From positions 1,054,001-1,118,000 of the forward strand of contig OY101123.1 in assembly GCA_956465555.1 (NCBI GenBank): 64,000 bases of DNA. Reading direction: 5' to 3'. The notes under the pieces were generated by a model. The model ran no database searches, was not told the origin of the DNA, and saw nothing but the letters and a program-made list of their open reading frames with translations. The stretch is from Nitzschia sp. pyKryTriq1. Its lineage: Eukaryota; Bacillariophyta; Bacillariophyceae; Bacillariales; Bacillariaceae. How positions within the stretch are numbered: position 1 is the first letter of the stretch; each line of letters begins with the position of its first letter. Positions 1 to 10,206 of this stretch are shown in pieces. Made by a program: the position numbers and the translations under genes.

Positions 1-167
1 TGGTCGGGAGTGAGAAGAAACTCATCATCGGAGATTCGTCCATATGCTTTTGGTAGCTCTGATCCGAATCCAAAAGATGCTGCCGCGCTAGTAGTAGTAG
101 TAGCAGCAAAAATCTGAGCAGCAGAGAGCAGTAAAATGCACAAGTAGGAGTAGTATCTTTTCACCAT
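1..167 (-). CDS. secreted or organelle-targeted protein, 5' part only
   Basis: A reading frame on the minus strand starts with ATG at 167 and stays open to the left edge of the window (55 codons). The first 22 residues look like a signal peptide: MVKRYY, then a hydrophobic core (YLCILLLSAAQIFA). A Thr/Ala-rich stretch follows, then SFGFGSELPKAYGRISDDEF. The Phe soon after a run of Ala is reminiscent of the diatom plastid motif but is not a clean ASAF. The gene lies head to head with the membrane-protein gene starting at 832. The family cannot be told from this fragment. The rest lies outside the window, so the size and any introns are unknown. Confidence 0.5.
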   Translation of the reverse strand, partial: MVKRYYSYLCILLLSAAQIFAATTTTSAAASFGFGSELPKAYGRISDDEFLLTPD

Positions 168-831
168 CACTACTGACTGCAGTTGATACGACCTCACCAT
201 TTCTCTGGGTTGGCGCACGAAGGCGAAGTAAACTTGCAGAGATGATTCCGGAGATTGGCTTATATGATTTTCTCCCCCTTCTTTGAAGCGGACTTGTGTT
301 CGATGGCAAAACAACGAAGTGATGACGAGAGATACAATTAGATCATACAGAGTAGTGTCGAGAGTGTTTTCTACTACGGAGAGTGTGGTTAGTGTCGATA
401 ACTACCCTCGAGAGAGCTTGGAGGGAGATCGATTCCACGCGGTGAATTCGGCGATCCGGGCGAATTTTGTGTTTTGTGGCCCCGCTCGCGCGCAAAGCGG
501 TTTATGAAAGATGGGGATGAAAAGGGGGACCTGATTTCGGGCAGGCACGCAAGAAGAATAATCGAATCATCATATCGGAGTATCGCACCTTCGAACTGGC
601 GCGCCGGCTGGCGTTTCGATGATTGTTGTTTGTTGTGAACACTCCTCTACTCTATTCTACCGTACTGGTACTTGTACCGGTATCATATGTACCGGTACCG
701 CGGTACTACTACCGTATTTCTACCGCAGTACAGTGGACACTGGACAATGTTCAACAGACTTGCCACTGTTTTATTTGCTGCCTTCACTTGCATTTGCAAA
801 AGACGCCCAGAAGAACCAGCCCATTGCCAAG
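168..831. other. intergenic, divergent promoter region
   Basis: No convincing gene. It separates two divergently transcribed genes. Positions about 658-730 hold a cluster of TACCGGTAC-type palindromes. The frame of the next gene is open upstream to an ATG at 619, but that extra stretch is this palindrome-rich sequence, so I treat it as 5' leader. Confidence 0.5.
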
Positions 832-2043
832 ATGCCTCCACAGGAAATTGACCCCCTTCTGGTGAAAGATCGCTCGACGCTGATGGTTTCGTCGTCGACT
901 TCCAGCGTTGGCGCTAGGAACAAAAACAAGTGCTTGCGAGTTTTTCGAGATCCGAAGGGAACAACGCTCGCTGCGACGCTGTTGGTCTTTCTACTCAGTG
1001 GGGTTCTGGTATCCTTGATATTCAAATCTGAGGGTGGAGCAAGTAGTGAAAGTACTCCATCGGTCCCACAGCCTATCGAAAGTGGACTCGTGGAAGTCTC
1101 ATCCGACGGGGATTACATCGTTCATTATCAGGAACGCCTTACCCGCAACACAACATTTGCCGAGCTGGCCCAACTAATGCTCCCTCCGTGGTGCGAGGCC
1201 TCTCTGATGGCCATCAACGATGGGCTACAACCCGACACAATGGACCCCACCAACGTTCAGAAAGCACGCAAGGTCTTGCTCACCACGAGGGATTTGCTGG
1301 ATGTGTTTTCACCGGTATATCCGACGAAGAGCATTTGGAGCAAAGTGAGGGCTTTGTACAAGGATGGATACGAAAAGGTAGGATACTACCAAGATTTGGA
1401 TCATGCCCATATTGATTATTCTCCGGATCTGTGGGAACAACGGCACGATGATGTAATGCTGTGGAAGGCGACATTTGCGTCATATGCCAGCAAACACGAC
1501 GTGCTAGGATTTCTAAGTGGGGACGTCACTGACGGATGTTATGATCATAAAGAATCCCACCTATTCTGGGGTGAAATGGACGGAAAACTGCCCTGTGGGT
1601 ACGCACCGGCAACTCCTAGTCTGCAGAGTCTGGCTAGCGTTCAGCTGCACAATGCGCTCAACTACTTGCAAACGATCGTTCAATATGACACAGTTTTGGG
1701 AGAAGTAGAAGAAGAAACATTTCACAATTTTCGCAAGGAACTTCGAAGCTTTCTGGACGAATATGATTTGTTTGGATTTGTTTTGCTGCCTAATGCTGGG
1801 GATTACGCCAAGCCTGCCCTCGACTTGCTCAAGGAAGCTCGCCAAAGTCTTGGAGACATTAATGACAAATGGACAGCCTATCACCACTACGTCAAAAGGA
1901 ACGAACAAGAGACAGAACAAATGGCACTGGAAGAGGAGATCGTTGAAGGATGGGACAAATTTGTCCAATGGGTTGCGTCAGTGGATTTGGCTGGTGCGAT
2001 TCAATCTCTTTTGGATGGGTTTGACGCGATGCAGAGCAGCTAA
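832..2043 (+). CDS. type II membrane protein of unknown function
   Basis: This intronless frame encodes 403 aa. ATG 832 is chosen because the in-frame extension back to 619 runs through palindromic repeat sequence and adds no domain. Residues 1-43 are a basic, Ser-rich cytosolic tail, 44-64 form one membrane span (LAATLLVFLLSGVLVSLIF), and about 340 residues lie beyond the membrane. Visible conserved-looking stretches are DGYEKVGYYQDLDHAHIDY and FHNFRKELRSFLDEYDLFG. The second faintly recalls the helical CHAD fold, which is only a guess. The C-terminal part is acidic and helical. One NTT sequon sits just after the membrane span. I do not recognise the family and infer no role. Confidence 0.75.
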   Translation: MPPQEIDPLLVKDRSTLMVSSSTSSVGARNKNKCLRVFRDPKGTTLAATLLVFLLSGVLVSLIFKSEGGASSESTPSVPQPIESGLVEVSSDGDYIVHYQERLTRNTTFAELAQLMLPPWCEASLMAINDGLQPDTMDPTNVQKARKVLLTTRDLLDVFSPVYPTKSIWSKVRALYKDGYEKVGYYQDLDHAHIDYSPDLWEQRHDDVMLWKATFASYASKHDVLGFLSGDVTDGCYDHKESHLFWGEMDGKLPCGYAPATPSLQSLASVQLHNALNYLQTIVQYDTVLGEVEEETFHNFRKELRSFLDEYDLFGFVLLPNAGDYAKPALDLLKEARQSLGDINDKWTAYHHYVKRNEQETEQMALEEEIVEGWDKFVQWVASVDLAGAIQSLLDGFDAMQSS

Positions 2044-2957
2044 ACACGACATCATACTCATCCTTCAACTACGCGTACGAGTGCAGCGCGCCCAACTTCA
2101 TCGATCCATTGATGATTCCTCTTCATATGGTACAGAAAAGGAGGTTTCCGTAGGAAAAGAGCGATGTATGGATTGTATCTTTGCAAAGTCAAGCGACAAA
2201 CTCCCCAAGTCTTTTTCAGCTACTCATCATTTTTAACACCGAAACTACTAGCCCGTGTTCTGCTATGATTTGCGAACATTCGCGTTGTCGTCCTTTTCTG
2301 CTGAGCTGTCAGAGCTATCAGGGCCCATGGCACAGTATTGTCCTTGCCATCCCATTTTCTTCTCGCTGAGGAAAAAACGAGGGTGGTGGTGAAGGAGGGC
2401 TTCGTCGCCTTAATCCTTCGTATTATTCACCCCCCATCCCCCATTTTTCTATTGAGCTAGTGTGAAGTCCCTTTGCTCTCTCTGCTTCGGTAGACTCCTC
2501 CTACCGGTACGGTACCGTAGTATCGAAGAATTACTTGTATTTAGTGCTACCGGTACCGGTATGGCGGCGGCGAGTCTAGATATTAGACTAATCTACGAAC
2601 CCTCTAGTCGTGAGCAAAACGAAGAGCGCGAAAAAATCTCCTCCTCCAAACCCAACCGTCACATTTAGACAAATAAGTGTTTTCATGCATGTATAATTAT
2701 AAATAACATACAGTATGGTAATTAGAGCGTTGAGAACATGCAGGCTCGGCAGGTTTCCTAAATGTCTAAAAGGGCGTGCGCGCGCCATTACCCCAAACAA
2801 AAACAAAAGGTAAGGTTTTTAGGTTTTAGCTATTTGCGCAGAGATGAGCAACGAGCAACAAATATCATGATGCCGTTTCAAGCTCAACGATCTCCTCCGA
2901 ATAACATCATTGAGAAAGAAAAGTGGCCAAAGGCAGTCCCAACACAGTAGTTTTCAT
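2044..2957. other. intergenic
   Basis: No supported gene. TACCGGTA/GGTACC palindromes occur at about 2500-2520 and 2546-2566. The remainder is AT-rich with no long coding frame. Confidence 0.4.
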
Positions 2958-4240
2958 ATGACGATCGATCAGCAACAGCAACATGCGATTCTCGGCGTGC
3001 AGGAAAAGGAAACGATATACAGTGACGGCGCAACTCCACTTTTCCTTGCCATTGAAGAAACAGATTGGAGGCGAGCTCTCGACATCGCCGAGGAATTTCC
3101 CGATCAAGTTCGAACATGGGTTCGATCAACTGGGACTGAGAATACTACGTTTGCCTGGTCAATGTGGCGCCGTCTTCCCATCCATGAGGTATGTGTACGA
3201 AGCATCGTCGAACTAGCAGGCTAATAAAAGGATACTGAACAAAGGAGCTCACTGTCCACCCACCCACCCAGGCGTGCCGCCGCCAGGCCCCTGCGTGGCT
3301 CGTTTCTTCTTTATTCTCTGCTTTTCCAGAGTCGGCCTATCGTACGACCCAGTTTGGAGAACTACCCCTGCATCTGGCCGTAGAAAGTGGTGCAGCTCCA
3401 GAAGTTGTTAACCTCATCATGGTAGCAAACTGGAGTGCGATTGTGACACCAGATAATTCGGGAAGAATCCCAACCGACATATTGGACCGTGGAGAATTGC
3501 TCCTTTTAGACGATCATCGCATTGTGCACGAAAGTCTACTGAGATGCCATAAATCGTACTCCGACATGCAGAGGTCTGCGGGAGACGAGCAAGCTGCAAT
3601 CAAACGCAAATACAACGGTCAGATAACAAGCGTTCAGCGACAACACCAAGAAAGTCTACAGAAAGAATACAAAAGACACGAGGAACTTCAATCTGAGATT
3701 ACCGCTCTTAAAGCTAAAATTGACGGGATGGAGAAAACTGACACAGCAAAGGATGTTTTGGTCGAGGAAACAAAGCAGGAATCGCGCTCCTGGAAACATA
3801 AGGCAGAGTCTCTCTCGGCCACGATTCAACTCCTCGAGGAGGCACTTGCCTGTGAGAAGAACACAGTCGCTCTACTAACTAAGCGGATAGAGGGTTACCG
3901 AGGAGAAGTTTCCATGCGAGATGGTATTATTGAGTGCTTGTCTAATGATTTACGAGCTGTATATGTGATGCATGACGAAGATTTGATGGATTCGGTTCGC
4001 GACGCAGAACGAACTATGAGAGCAATGGTCAACAGTCAAATTGCTCTTCAAAAGAAGCTAGCAGGGCAAGCAAACGGGATCAAGGAACTTCTGCTTGCTA
4101 GGGGTATCGGACTTGGACATTCGCCTAAAGAAGTCATCCAAGAAGAGAAAGAACCACACCACGACGGGGATCCAGTCGATTCACTCGAAGTGGCTAATAC
4201 TCTTGCAGCTGCTGCCATGGCGGCTCTTGTTATGAAATAA
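2958..4240 (+). CDS. ankyrin-like / coiled-coil protein (two exons)
   Basis: Exons 2958-3188 and 3272-4240 are joined over an 83-nt GT-AG intron (3189-3271), giving 399 aa. The junction restores a motif read across it, LPIHE-ACRRQAPAWLV, which is the diatom-type degenerate ankyrin unit. A second unit follows (GELPLHLAVESGAAPEVV). The N-terminal module (TPLFLAIEETDWRRALDIAEEFPDQ...TWV) matches in pattern the repeated module of the convergent gene at 4420-6273. Residues from about 185 to 330 are a long charged coiled coil rich in Glu, Lys and Gln. The C-terminus ends in an Ala-rich stretch. It is probably a cytosolic or nuclear scaffold. No catalytic motif is seen. Confidence 0.8.
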
Positions 4241-4419
4241 ACCGATGTCAGTATGGATGCTTTGTAAAAGTAGAACTTGAAGATCACATTTTTCTTCTCT
4301 AAAATACAATATTTTTTAACAACTATTAATAGAATCACTCTCATATACGGAGAAACGCTGCGGGATCTGATATTGTTTTTGAAGTACCTGCAATAATAGC
4401 CAAGCTGTCCTTGATGCCT

Positions 4420-6273
4420 CTAATTCCTGATACCTCGTGATCGACTGGCAGACTTGTTACGTCCAAACATTGACTTGCTACCAGTTTTCATGGCTGCGGA
4501 ATCCTTCGATCGAGAGCTAGTACTCTCTTCTGTAATGCTGTCAAGGTTGGCCAGTCTATCCGCCATTCTATCGATCAGTGAGTAGGGGTCCTTTGCTTTT
4601 TTGACGCTCGACTTGATCTCAACACCAAGGTCCATCGCAGATCCGAGCATCTTCTCAAGCTGGATCACCCTCTTGTTCAAGGCGTCAAGCTTCGCCTCGA
4701 AAACTGCGTTTTCGCCCGAGTCGAGTTTGATCTTATCTTGCTCGACCTTGAACTTCTCCAAAACATGAATGATGGGATCCATCTTCGGATTCTCAAGGGC
4801 TCTCGCCTCAGCTAGTGGTGTATAACCAAAACCGTTCTTGACGTTGATACTTTCTGGGTGAGTTGTAAGCAAAACATTGACCACGCTGGGGCTCGTACCA
4901 TTCTGGCAGGCATAGTGGATAGGAAGCTTGTCCTGATCATCCTTAATTTGCGCAGCTCGTGGATAAACGCGCAGCAATGTTCTAATGATTCGTTCAGAGG
5001 ATGACTTTCTGCATGCATGGTGCAAGGGGAGACGACCTTGGTCGTCTTTGGATTGGGCACCTTTCGGAGAAGCCTTCAAAAGAGCATCGATAACACCTTC
5101 TGGGGCACCCTTTGAGCAGGCGTGGTGAATCGGCAGACGCCCCTCGTCATCTTTGCTCATCGCCCCCTTAGGGAAGTTTCCAAGCAAGACATCGACAACA
5201 TCCTGGGATGCTCCCTTCAGGCAGGCATAGTGGAGAGGCAGACGGCCTTCGTCATCCTTGTTCTGAGCCCCCTTGGGGAAGGAGGTGATGAGTTGGTTCA
5301 CAACCTGGCCATCAGCTCCATAGAAGCAAGCGCAGTGAATGGGAAGCCAACCATCTTGGTCCTTACACTGTGCACCTTCGGGGTTGGCGGCCAGGAGGCT
5401 GTCAATAACTGCGACCGGAGGCTGGAGAACGCAGGCCTTGTGCAAGGGAAGGAAACGGAGGTTCCCATTGAATCCCTTGGTCACAATCCAAGTGGCAGCC
5501 TCCTCGGGATGGCTTTTCGCTCTAGCAAGTGCCGCTGTCCAATCTTTCTTGAGAAGAAGACGAAAAAGAACTGTGCGGTGCTCATAGTCGACCTCGTTTG
5601 CTGTAGCACCAGCGACGCTTTCAGCGACACTGATTGCACGAGGGGTGGTGGTGGTGGTGGTGGTCAGCATACCCTTTTCTCGCTGGAAGTTGCGAATAGC
5701 GTTGCTAACAGCCTCTGCATTCTGAGAAGAGCTTGTTTCAACCAAATCAAGAGGGGATCTACCCTTGCGATCCTTGATCCCAACTGACTCTGGGAAAGCA
5801 TTCAACAGCGTAAGCACAACACCCTTCGAGGCTCCATTGCGACAGGCCAAATGGATTGGCAACAATCCTTGATCATCCTTCATCTGAGCACCTTCTTCAT
5901 GAGCATCAATAAGTGCTTCGATCAAGGCCAAAGGAGATCTGAAAATACAGGTGGCGTGAATGGGAAGCAAACGCCATCGAGTCTTCTCGGAGCTGTTTTC
6001 TTTTCTAGAAACCCAAGTCTTGGCCTCAAATGGGTGAGACTCCAATCGTTGCATGGCGGCATCCCACTGTTTTGATTCAATCCGACGGTACAATTCGGTA
6101 GGTCCCTCATCATAATCGACTTCGGGCTCGTCGTGGTAGCGGCTCGTGGTCGCATTCGACCCCGAACTTCGAATGACGCTGTAAGCATCACCAATTCCAG
6201 AATGTTGACGAATCAACGTAGGGGGCTCTAGCAAAGTCTCCCTCGGGGAGGCGCAAAAGAAGTTTGACGCCAT
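4420..6273 (-). CDS. ankyrin-repeat protein with C-terminal coiled coil
   Basis: A single exon of 617 aa. After an N-terminal Ser-rich region come two copies of a module: xLYRRIESKQWDAAMQRLESHP-FEAKTW near residues 60-90 and the related LFRLLLKKDWTAALARAKSHP near 230-255. Each leads into ankyrin units of the form GRLPIHHACSKGAPEGVIDALL. About seven units in the second block each carry KDDEGRLP or a close variant. A helical segment near 520-545 (LDALNKRVIQLEKMLGSA) is a short coiled coil. The C-terminus is basic and Ser-rich. The near-identical units suggest recent tandem expansion. It is convergent with the related gene at 2958-4240, 179 bp away. Ankyrin proteins bind other proteins; the partner is unknown. 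Confidence 0.88.
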   Translation of the reverse strand: MASNFFCASPRETLLEPPTLIRQHSGIGDAYSVIRSSGSNATTSRYHDEPEVDYDEGPTELYRRIESKQWDAAMQRLESHPFEAKTWVSRKENSSEKTRWRLLPIHATCIFRSPLALIEALIDAHEEGAQMKDDQGLLPIHLACRNGASKGVVLTLLNAFPESVGIKDRKGRSPLDLVETSSSQNAEAVSNAIRNFQREKGMLTTTTTTTPRAISVAESVAGATANEVDYEHRTVLFRLLLKKDWTAALARAKSHPEEAATWIVTKGFNGNLRFLPLHKACVLQPPVAVIDSLLAANPEGAQCKDQDGWLPIHCACFYGADGQVVNQLITSFPKGAQNKDDEGRLPLHYACLKGASQDVVDVLLGNFPKGAMSKDDEGRLPIHHACSKGAPEGVIDALLKASPKGAQSKDDQGRLPLHHACRKSSSERIIRTLLRVYPRAAQIKDDQDKLPIHYACQNGTSPSVVNVLLTTHPESINVKNGFGYTPLAEARALENPKMDPIIHVLEKFKVEQDKIKLDSGENAVFEAKLDALNKRVIQLEKMLGSAMDLGVEIKSSVKKAKDPYSLIDRMADRLANLDSITEESTSSRSKDSAAMKTGSKSMFGRNKSASRSRGIRN

Positions 6274-6953
6274 GGTACGGTCTTATTTTACTTTCAATTG
6301 CTTTAAAGCAGCGTTATACGTGTGAGAGGGTTTTCTGCGAGTTGAATGATTGCTGAAGGGCATGCAGTTTAGACTAGTAGAGTAGTGGATGGATTATTGG
6401 CGAGCTTGTTGCTTCCTTCTGGCGATGGATGAAAAAATCGATATTGTGGGCGATTTCATGTGCCACAGGAACTATAAATATATTAAGATCGGTATACATT
6501 CATATTCGGTCGGGTGCCGAGTTCTCTCCATTGTGACATCATGTTTTTGCAGAATTTCCTATGTATTCGTACTGTGTCCGCCGGTATATGAAGGCCTGGT
6601 CGGCGCGACACCGAACGCCCGCCGAGACACACCTATACACAACTTGATAGTTTGTGTTCGTATCTATTCGCACAGACAGACAGACAGTCAGTGCGACAAC
6701 AATTAGACAATACTAACTTGTGCCGGTACTCCTCTTGCCTTTTCATGCCGCCCGACCATGTTCATAATGAAGCATCTAGACTAGTAATATTGTGCTGGGT
6801 TCTCCCATCAAATCAATCCAGCAAGAAGCAAATGACTGAGGAAAGTTCTCTCTTTCAAGAGGAGGAGCCCGAAGAAGAGGAGGAGCCCGAAGAGGAGGAG
6901 TCAGGAAGAGAACGCGGAGCGAGGGGTTGAGGGCGGAGGTAAGTGTTGTTCGT

Positions 6954-7320
6954 CCATTGTAGTAGCGAGACAACAGGAGAGGAGAACAGACGAACGACGG
7001 ACGAACACATACTGTGAGGATGAGAGAGAGCAGCAGCAAAACGGATGACATCCACCGCGGCAGACTCTCTCATTTCTATTGCTGTTGCAGTTATCAAGCC
7101 GGAACTATCTACGGTCTCAACGGCACCAATGTGTCGTCAAAATAGGTTGTAGTTATACAAGGTCCGGCGTTCCGGCTTGATAACTGCAACAGCAATAGAA
7201 ATGGGAGAGTCTGCCGCGGTGGATGTCATCCGTTTTGCTGCTGCTCTCTCTCATCCTCACAGTATGTGTTCGTCCGTCGTTCGTCTGTTCTCCTCTCCTG
7301 TTGTCTCGCTACTACAATGG
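6954..7320. repeat. foldback inverted repeat (152-bp arms)
   Basis: The left arm 6954-7105 and right arm 7169-7320 are reverse complements over 152 bp with one mismatch seen by eye (GAGAGAGTC against GGGAGAGTC), separated by a 63-bp loop. A transcript through it would fold into a very long hairpin. No target-site duplication or TG...CA ends were found, so it is either a foldback/MITE-like element or a local inverted duplication. The near identity argues for a recent origin. Confidence 0.85.
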
Positions 7321-7495
7321 CTCATCCTTCTCCAACTACGTAGCATTACAATGCGTGCGTGGAGGTGTTAGTGGTAGCAAGGTGGAAATTGCGAGTGGTG
7401 GTTTTGGACTAGTAATCCTGTGAGTCCAGACACCAGCCTCCTTTCCACGGAAAGATCCCGTGCGGCGGTGGGGCTGGCGGCGGTTAATCATTCTA

Positions 7496-7653
7496 TCTAC
7501 GGTCTCAACGGCACCGATGTGTCGTCAAAATAGGTTGTAGTTATATAAGGTCCGGCGTTCGGGCTTGATAACTGCAACAGCAATAGAAATGAGAGAGTCT
7601 GCCGCGGTGGATCCACGCACGCATTGTAATGCTACGTAGGTGGAGAAGGATGA
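7496..7653. repeat. rearranged third copy of the foldback core
   Basis: Positions about 7496-7612 repeat, in direct orientation, the loop and the start of the right arm of the foldback element (about 7105-7234) with a few differences. Directly after it, about 7612-7653 is the reverse complement of the DNA just outside the right arm (7321-7362, CTCATCCTTCTCC...). The third copy therefore joins two pieces that are about 85 bp apart in the first copy and flips one of them. Confidence 0.75.
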
Positions 7654-8346
7654 GACATTCTTGTGTTGTTGTTGTGTGTGTGAGTGGTGAGTTGGTACGG
7701 TACTCGGTCTGTCCTCCTTTCGTCTTGCTACTGTACTTCGACCGGTACAGGTACAGACAGTACCAGTACCGTACTGTATGTACCACCCACGCACGCACGC
7801 CCTCACAGCCAATCAAAACATCTGATTTTTTACCCGTATTCTATTACAGTGGCACAGTGCAAGAAAGGCATTAAATGCCGCATCTGCTTGACTTTGTTAA
7901 ATAATATGAACAGCTGGTTTGTGTCAAAGGAAGCTAGAGAGCGGTGCGGTGATGTAAGTCGGAAGGGGAGAAGCCGAGCGAAGACCGGACAAGTTCAACG
8001 CTGGATCAGGCATCCCCGATTTTTAATTTGGTATTAAACTTACGTGCAATATGTGTAGAGTCGACAAAAATAAGACAAGATCAAATTATTCCTCCGCCCA
8101 TCAAAAAATCTGAACATCCGCACCTGGTGCACGCCCACTACCGTAGAGAGTCTACTGTACGAATACTGCGGTACCGACCGCGGAGTTCTTTTTCCCCGCT
8201 AAACGCAGCGAGCAGCGAGCAGCAATACTCGTAAATACAGTACGAAAACCTACCGTACCCTTACACAAGCAAGTAGTTCTGGAGTCCAGCCATCGATCGA
8301 TCATCAAGCATCAAACCTCTCCCAAAACCTTTACAGGGTGGCGACG

Positions 8347-10206
8347 ATGTCACCAAACAACAAGAATATCAAACACAACAACAATAACAACATGAAATCA
8401 ATAACGAGAGGCCCGCGGATAGTAGAAGATGACACTGAGACATCTCATGCAGAAAAGAGCTTTTCGAATACCGCTCTTGTACGCCCAGTACCGATTAGCG
8501 CCCGTAATTTGATGAAGCCAGTAGCGATGAAAGTGATCCGTCCTATACCTCACCGGGTTAGCGAGCAATTCTACCAGGAGGCCTTCGAAGAGGGCTTGAA
8601 CTTGAAGGATACCAGTGAAGCCGCGGCGTTGGCCAACGATTGGCACCGAAAGTGGACTCAGCAAGATGAACAAAACCACACAACACCTCATGCTGACTTC
8701 TACGCTTCATCTTCCTTCCTCCCGGGCCACGAAGACGTAGACCGCCAAGGAGCCATGAACCCTTCGTTGATTGGTACCGATGATGCTGATGATTCTTCTG
8801 TCATCAACTCGTTTGAAGGAGGAGTAAAGCGAGCACTGAACCCCTCTGTCCCCCCTTCCCCTGTTGGCGACGCTGACCTCGTGTTGTTTAACCCTAATGA
8901 CCGTCTTTCGACTTCTTCGTGGTCCGAATGCTCAAACTCGAGTTCCTTGAGCTCTCACATGGCTCCTCAGATCAAAAGACGGTTCGTCGGAGTTTCGATT
9001 GAGGAGGAAGAAGTGCTGAGTTTGCCTGCTCCCAAGGCCGTCCGGCCCTCTGCTGTACGCCCCATGGCTATCCGTGCTGTTCGTCCAGAGATCCCGTCCT
9101 TTGATGATGTTCTTCAAGGTGATGTACCTCACGACGTTATGATGATGAGGCGATCGGGTAATGTGTCTCCCATGAGCTTCTCTGAAGGTTCAATGGCCAT
9201 GCAAGCACCTGAGACAACTGTGATTAACCAACAGAACGAAGTTGTTCATATCGTGGAAGACTCTGAGGACCTCTCTAGTGTGGAGATCTCTCAGTCCAAG
9301 ACCGCTCCCAGTGAGGATGTGCTCTCCGCAAGGGATTCGGTGTTGTATTCCCTTGCTGTATCACAAGGAGATGTTGATACCCCCAAGTTCAAGAGCTCTC
9401 TTGATCCTCTTCTCAAGTACTACAGCCAACAAGAACTCGAAACGAAACCCCACTTGCTCGACGAATCCAAATCGATCGACGGCATGTGGCTCACTCTTTC
9501 CAAGCCATCTTACTTCGGATGCTTGGGCGAGAATGACAATGGTGACCCGATGTACACTTTGGGACGTATGGCCTTCGATATGTTCTCTCCCACAAACCTG
9601 GTCTGCTCTCTTCAAGGGAACTTTAACCCTGTTGAAGTTGTCTCTGATGATCAACGCGCGGCTATGCTTGAACAAGTCCCAAAGAGCTTGCGAGAGGAAG
9701 TTGAAAGTGGCAAGACGGAACTCCGAACGTACCATGTTGTTTCAGCGTTCACGATCGAGCCAGCGCTGGCTTCGTTCCCTGATGCTCCTAACAAGGATGT
9801 TCATCGTCCTATCAAAGGTATCATGACTACATTTGGCTACAGTCTCCCTGATCCCAAGGTCGCTGGGCGCCAGTCGATCTGGTTCACGGGTGGCCGTATC
9901 GAGCCAAATAGCAGTCCTGTTGATATCTTTGAATGGAAGCGATTGTTCACTCTTCATCCCCCAAAGCATTCGTTTGGCGAGAAAGCAAAGCTCTTGGCTG
10001 TCAAATTATTGATGGGTGCCACTATCCCAGAATCAATGGCGAATGATGGCAGTATGGAGTACACTTTCACCCGCCCACTTGGAGGACACGGTATGGCTTA
10101 CGTCGATGTCATCTACTTGGACGAAACGTTACGAATCGTTCGAGGTCACCGAGGCACTATTTTTGTCTTTTCAAGGGTCCCTCAGAAACAAGGCAGGATT
10201 CAATAA
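8347..10206 (+). CDS. PAP/fibrillin-like domain protein, diatom type
   Basis: A single exon of 619 aa. ATG 8347 is used; an in-frame GTG nine bases upstream is not a normal eukaryotic start. Residues 1-340 are low-complexity and probably disordered (Asn-rich N-terminus, Ser/Asp/Pro stretches). The C-terminal 260 residues form a folded domain beginning DGMWLTLSKPSYFGCLG and ending YLDETLRIVRGHRGTIFVFSR. That closing strand resembles the end of plastid lipid-associated (PAP/fibrillin) domains (LRI-RG--G-VFV), which bind lipophilic ligands in a lipocalin-like barrel. No plastid presequence is visible, so it is likely cytosolic. The assignment rests on motif memory and not on a search. Confidence 0.7.
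   Translation: MSPNNKNIKHNNNNNMKSITRGPRIVEDDTETSHAEKSFSNTALVRPVPISARNLMKPVAMKVIRPIPHRVSEQFYQEAFEEGLNLKDTSEAAALANDWHRKWTQQDEQNHTTPHADFYASSSFLPGHEDVDRQGAMNPSLIGTDDADDSSVINSFEGGVKRALNPSVPPSPVGDADLVLFNPNDRLSTSSWSECSNSSSLSSHMAPQIKRRFVGVSIEEEEVLSLPAPKAVRPSAVRPMAIRAVRPEIPSFDDVLQGDVPHDVMMMRRSGNVSPMSFSEGSMAMQAPETTVINQQNEVVHIVEDSEDLSSVEISQSKTAPSEDVLSARDSVLYSLAVSQGDVDTPKFKSSLDPLLKYYSQQELETKPHLLDESKSIDGMWLTLSKPSYFGCLGENDNGDPMYTLGRMAFDMFSPTNLVCSLQGNFNPVEVVSDDQRAAMLEQVPKSLREEVESGKTELRTYHVVSAFTIEPALASFPDAPNKDVHRPIKGIMTTFGYSLPDPKVAGRQSIWFTGGRIEPNSSPVDIFEWKRLFTLHPPKHSFGEKAKLLAVKLLMGATIPESMANDGSMEYTFTRPLGGHGMAYVDVIYLDETLRIVRGHRGTIFVFSRVPQKQGRIQ

Larger units (their letters stand above)
6274..8346. other. repeat-rich intergenic region
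   Basis: About 2 kb without a supported gene. It holds a GAGGAG-rich tract (about 6858-6912), a large inverted repeat (6954-7320), a third rearranged copy of its core (about 7496-7653), and GTAC/ACCGGTA palindromes at about 7740-7780 and 8150-8185. The frames that are open here are mirror copies of one another caused by the inverted repeat, so they are not evidence of coding. Confidence 0.6.

Noticed and set aside
5122-5787. Long plus-strand open frame opposite the ankyrin gene
   Set aside because: It is the antisense shadow of the repeated ankyrin units; it has no domain and its repeats mirror those of the minus-strand protein.
6855-7371. Two almost identical 60-80-codon frames facing each other
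   Set aside because: They are copies of one sequence in the two arms of the foldback repeat, not independent genes.
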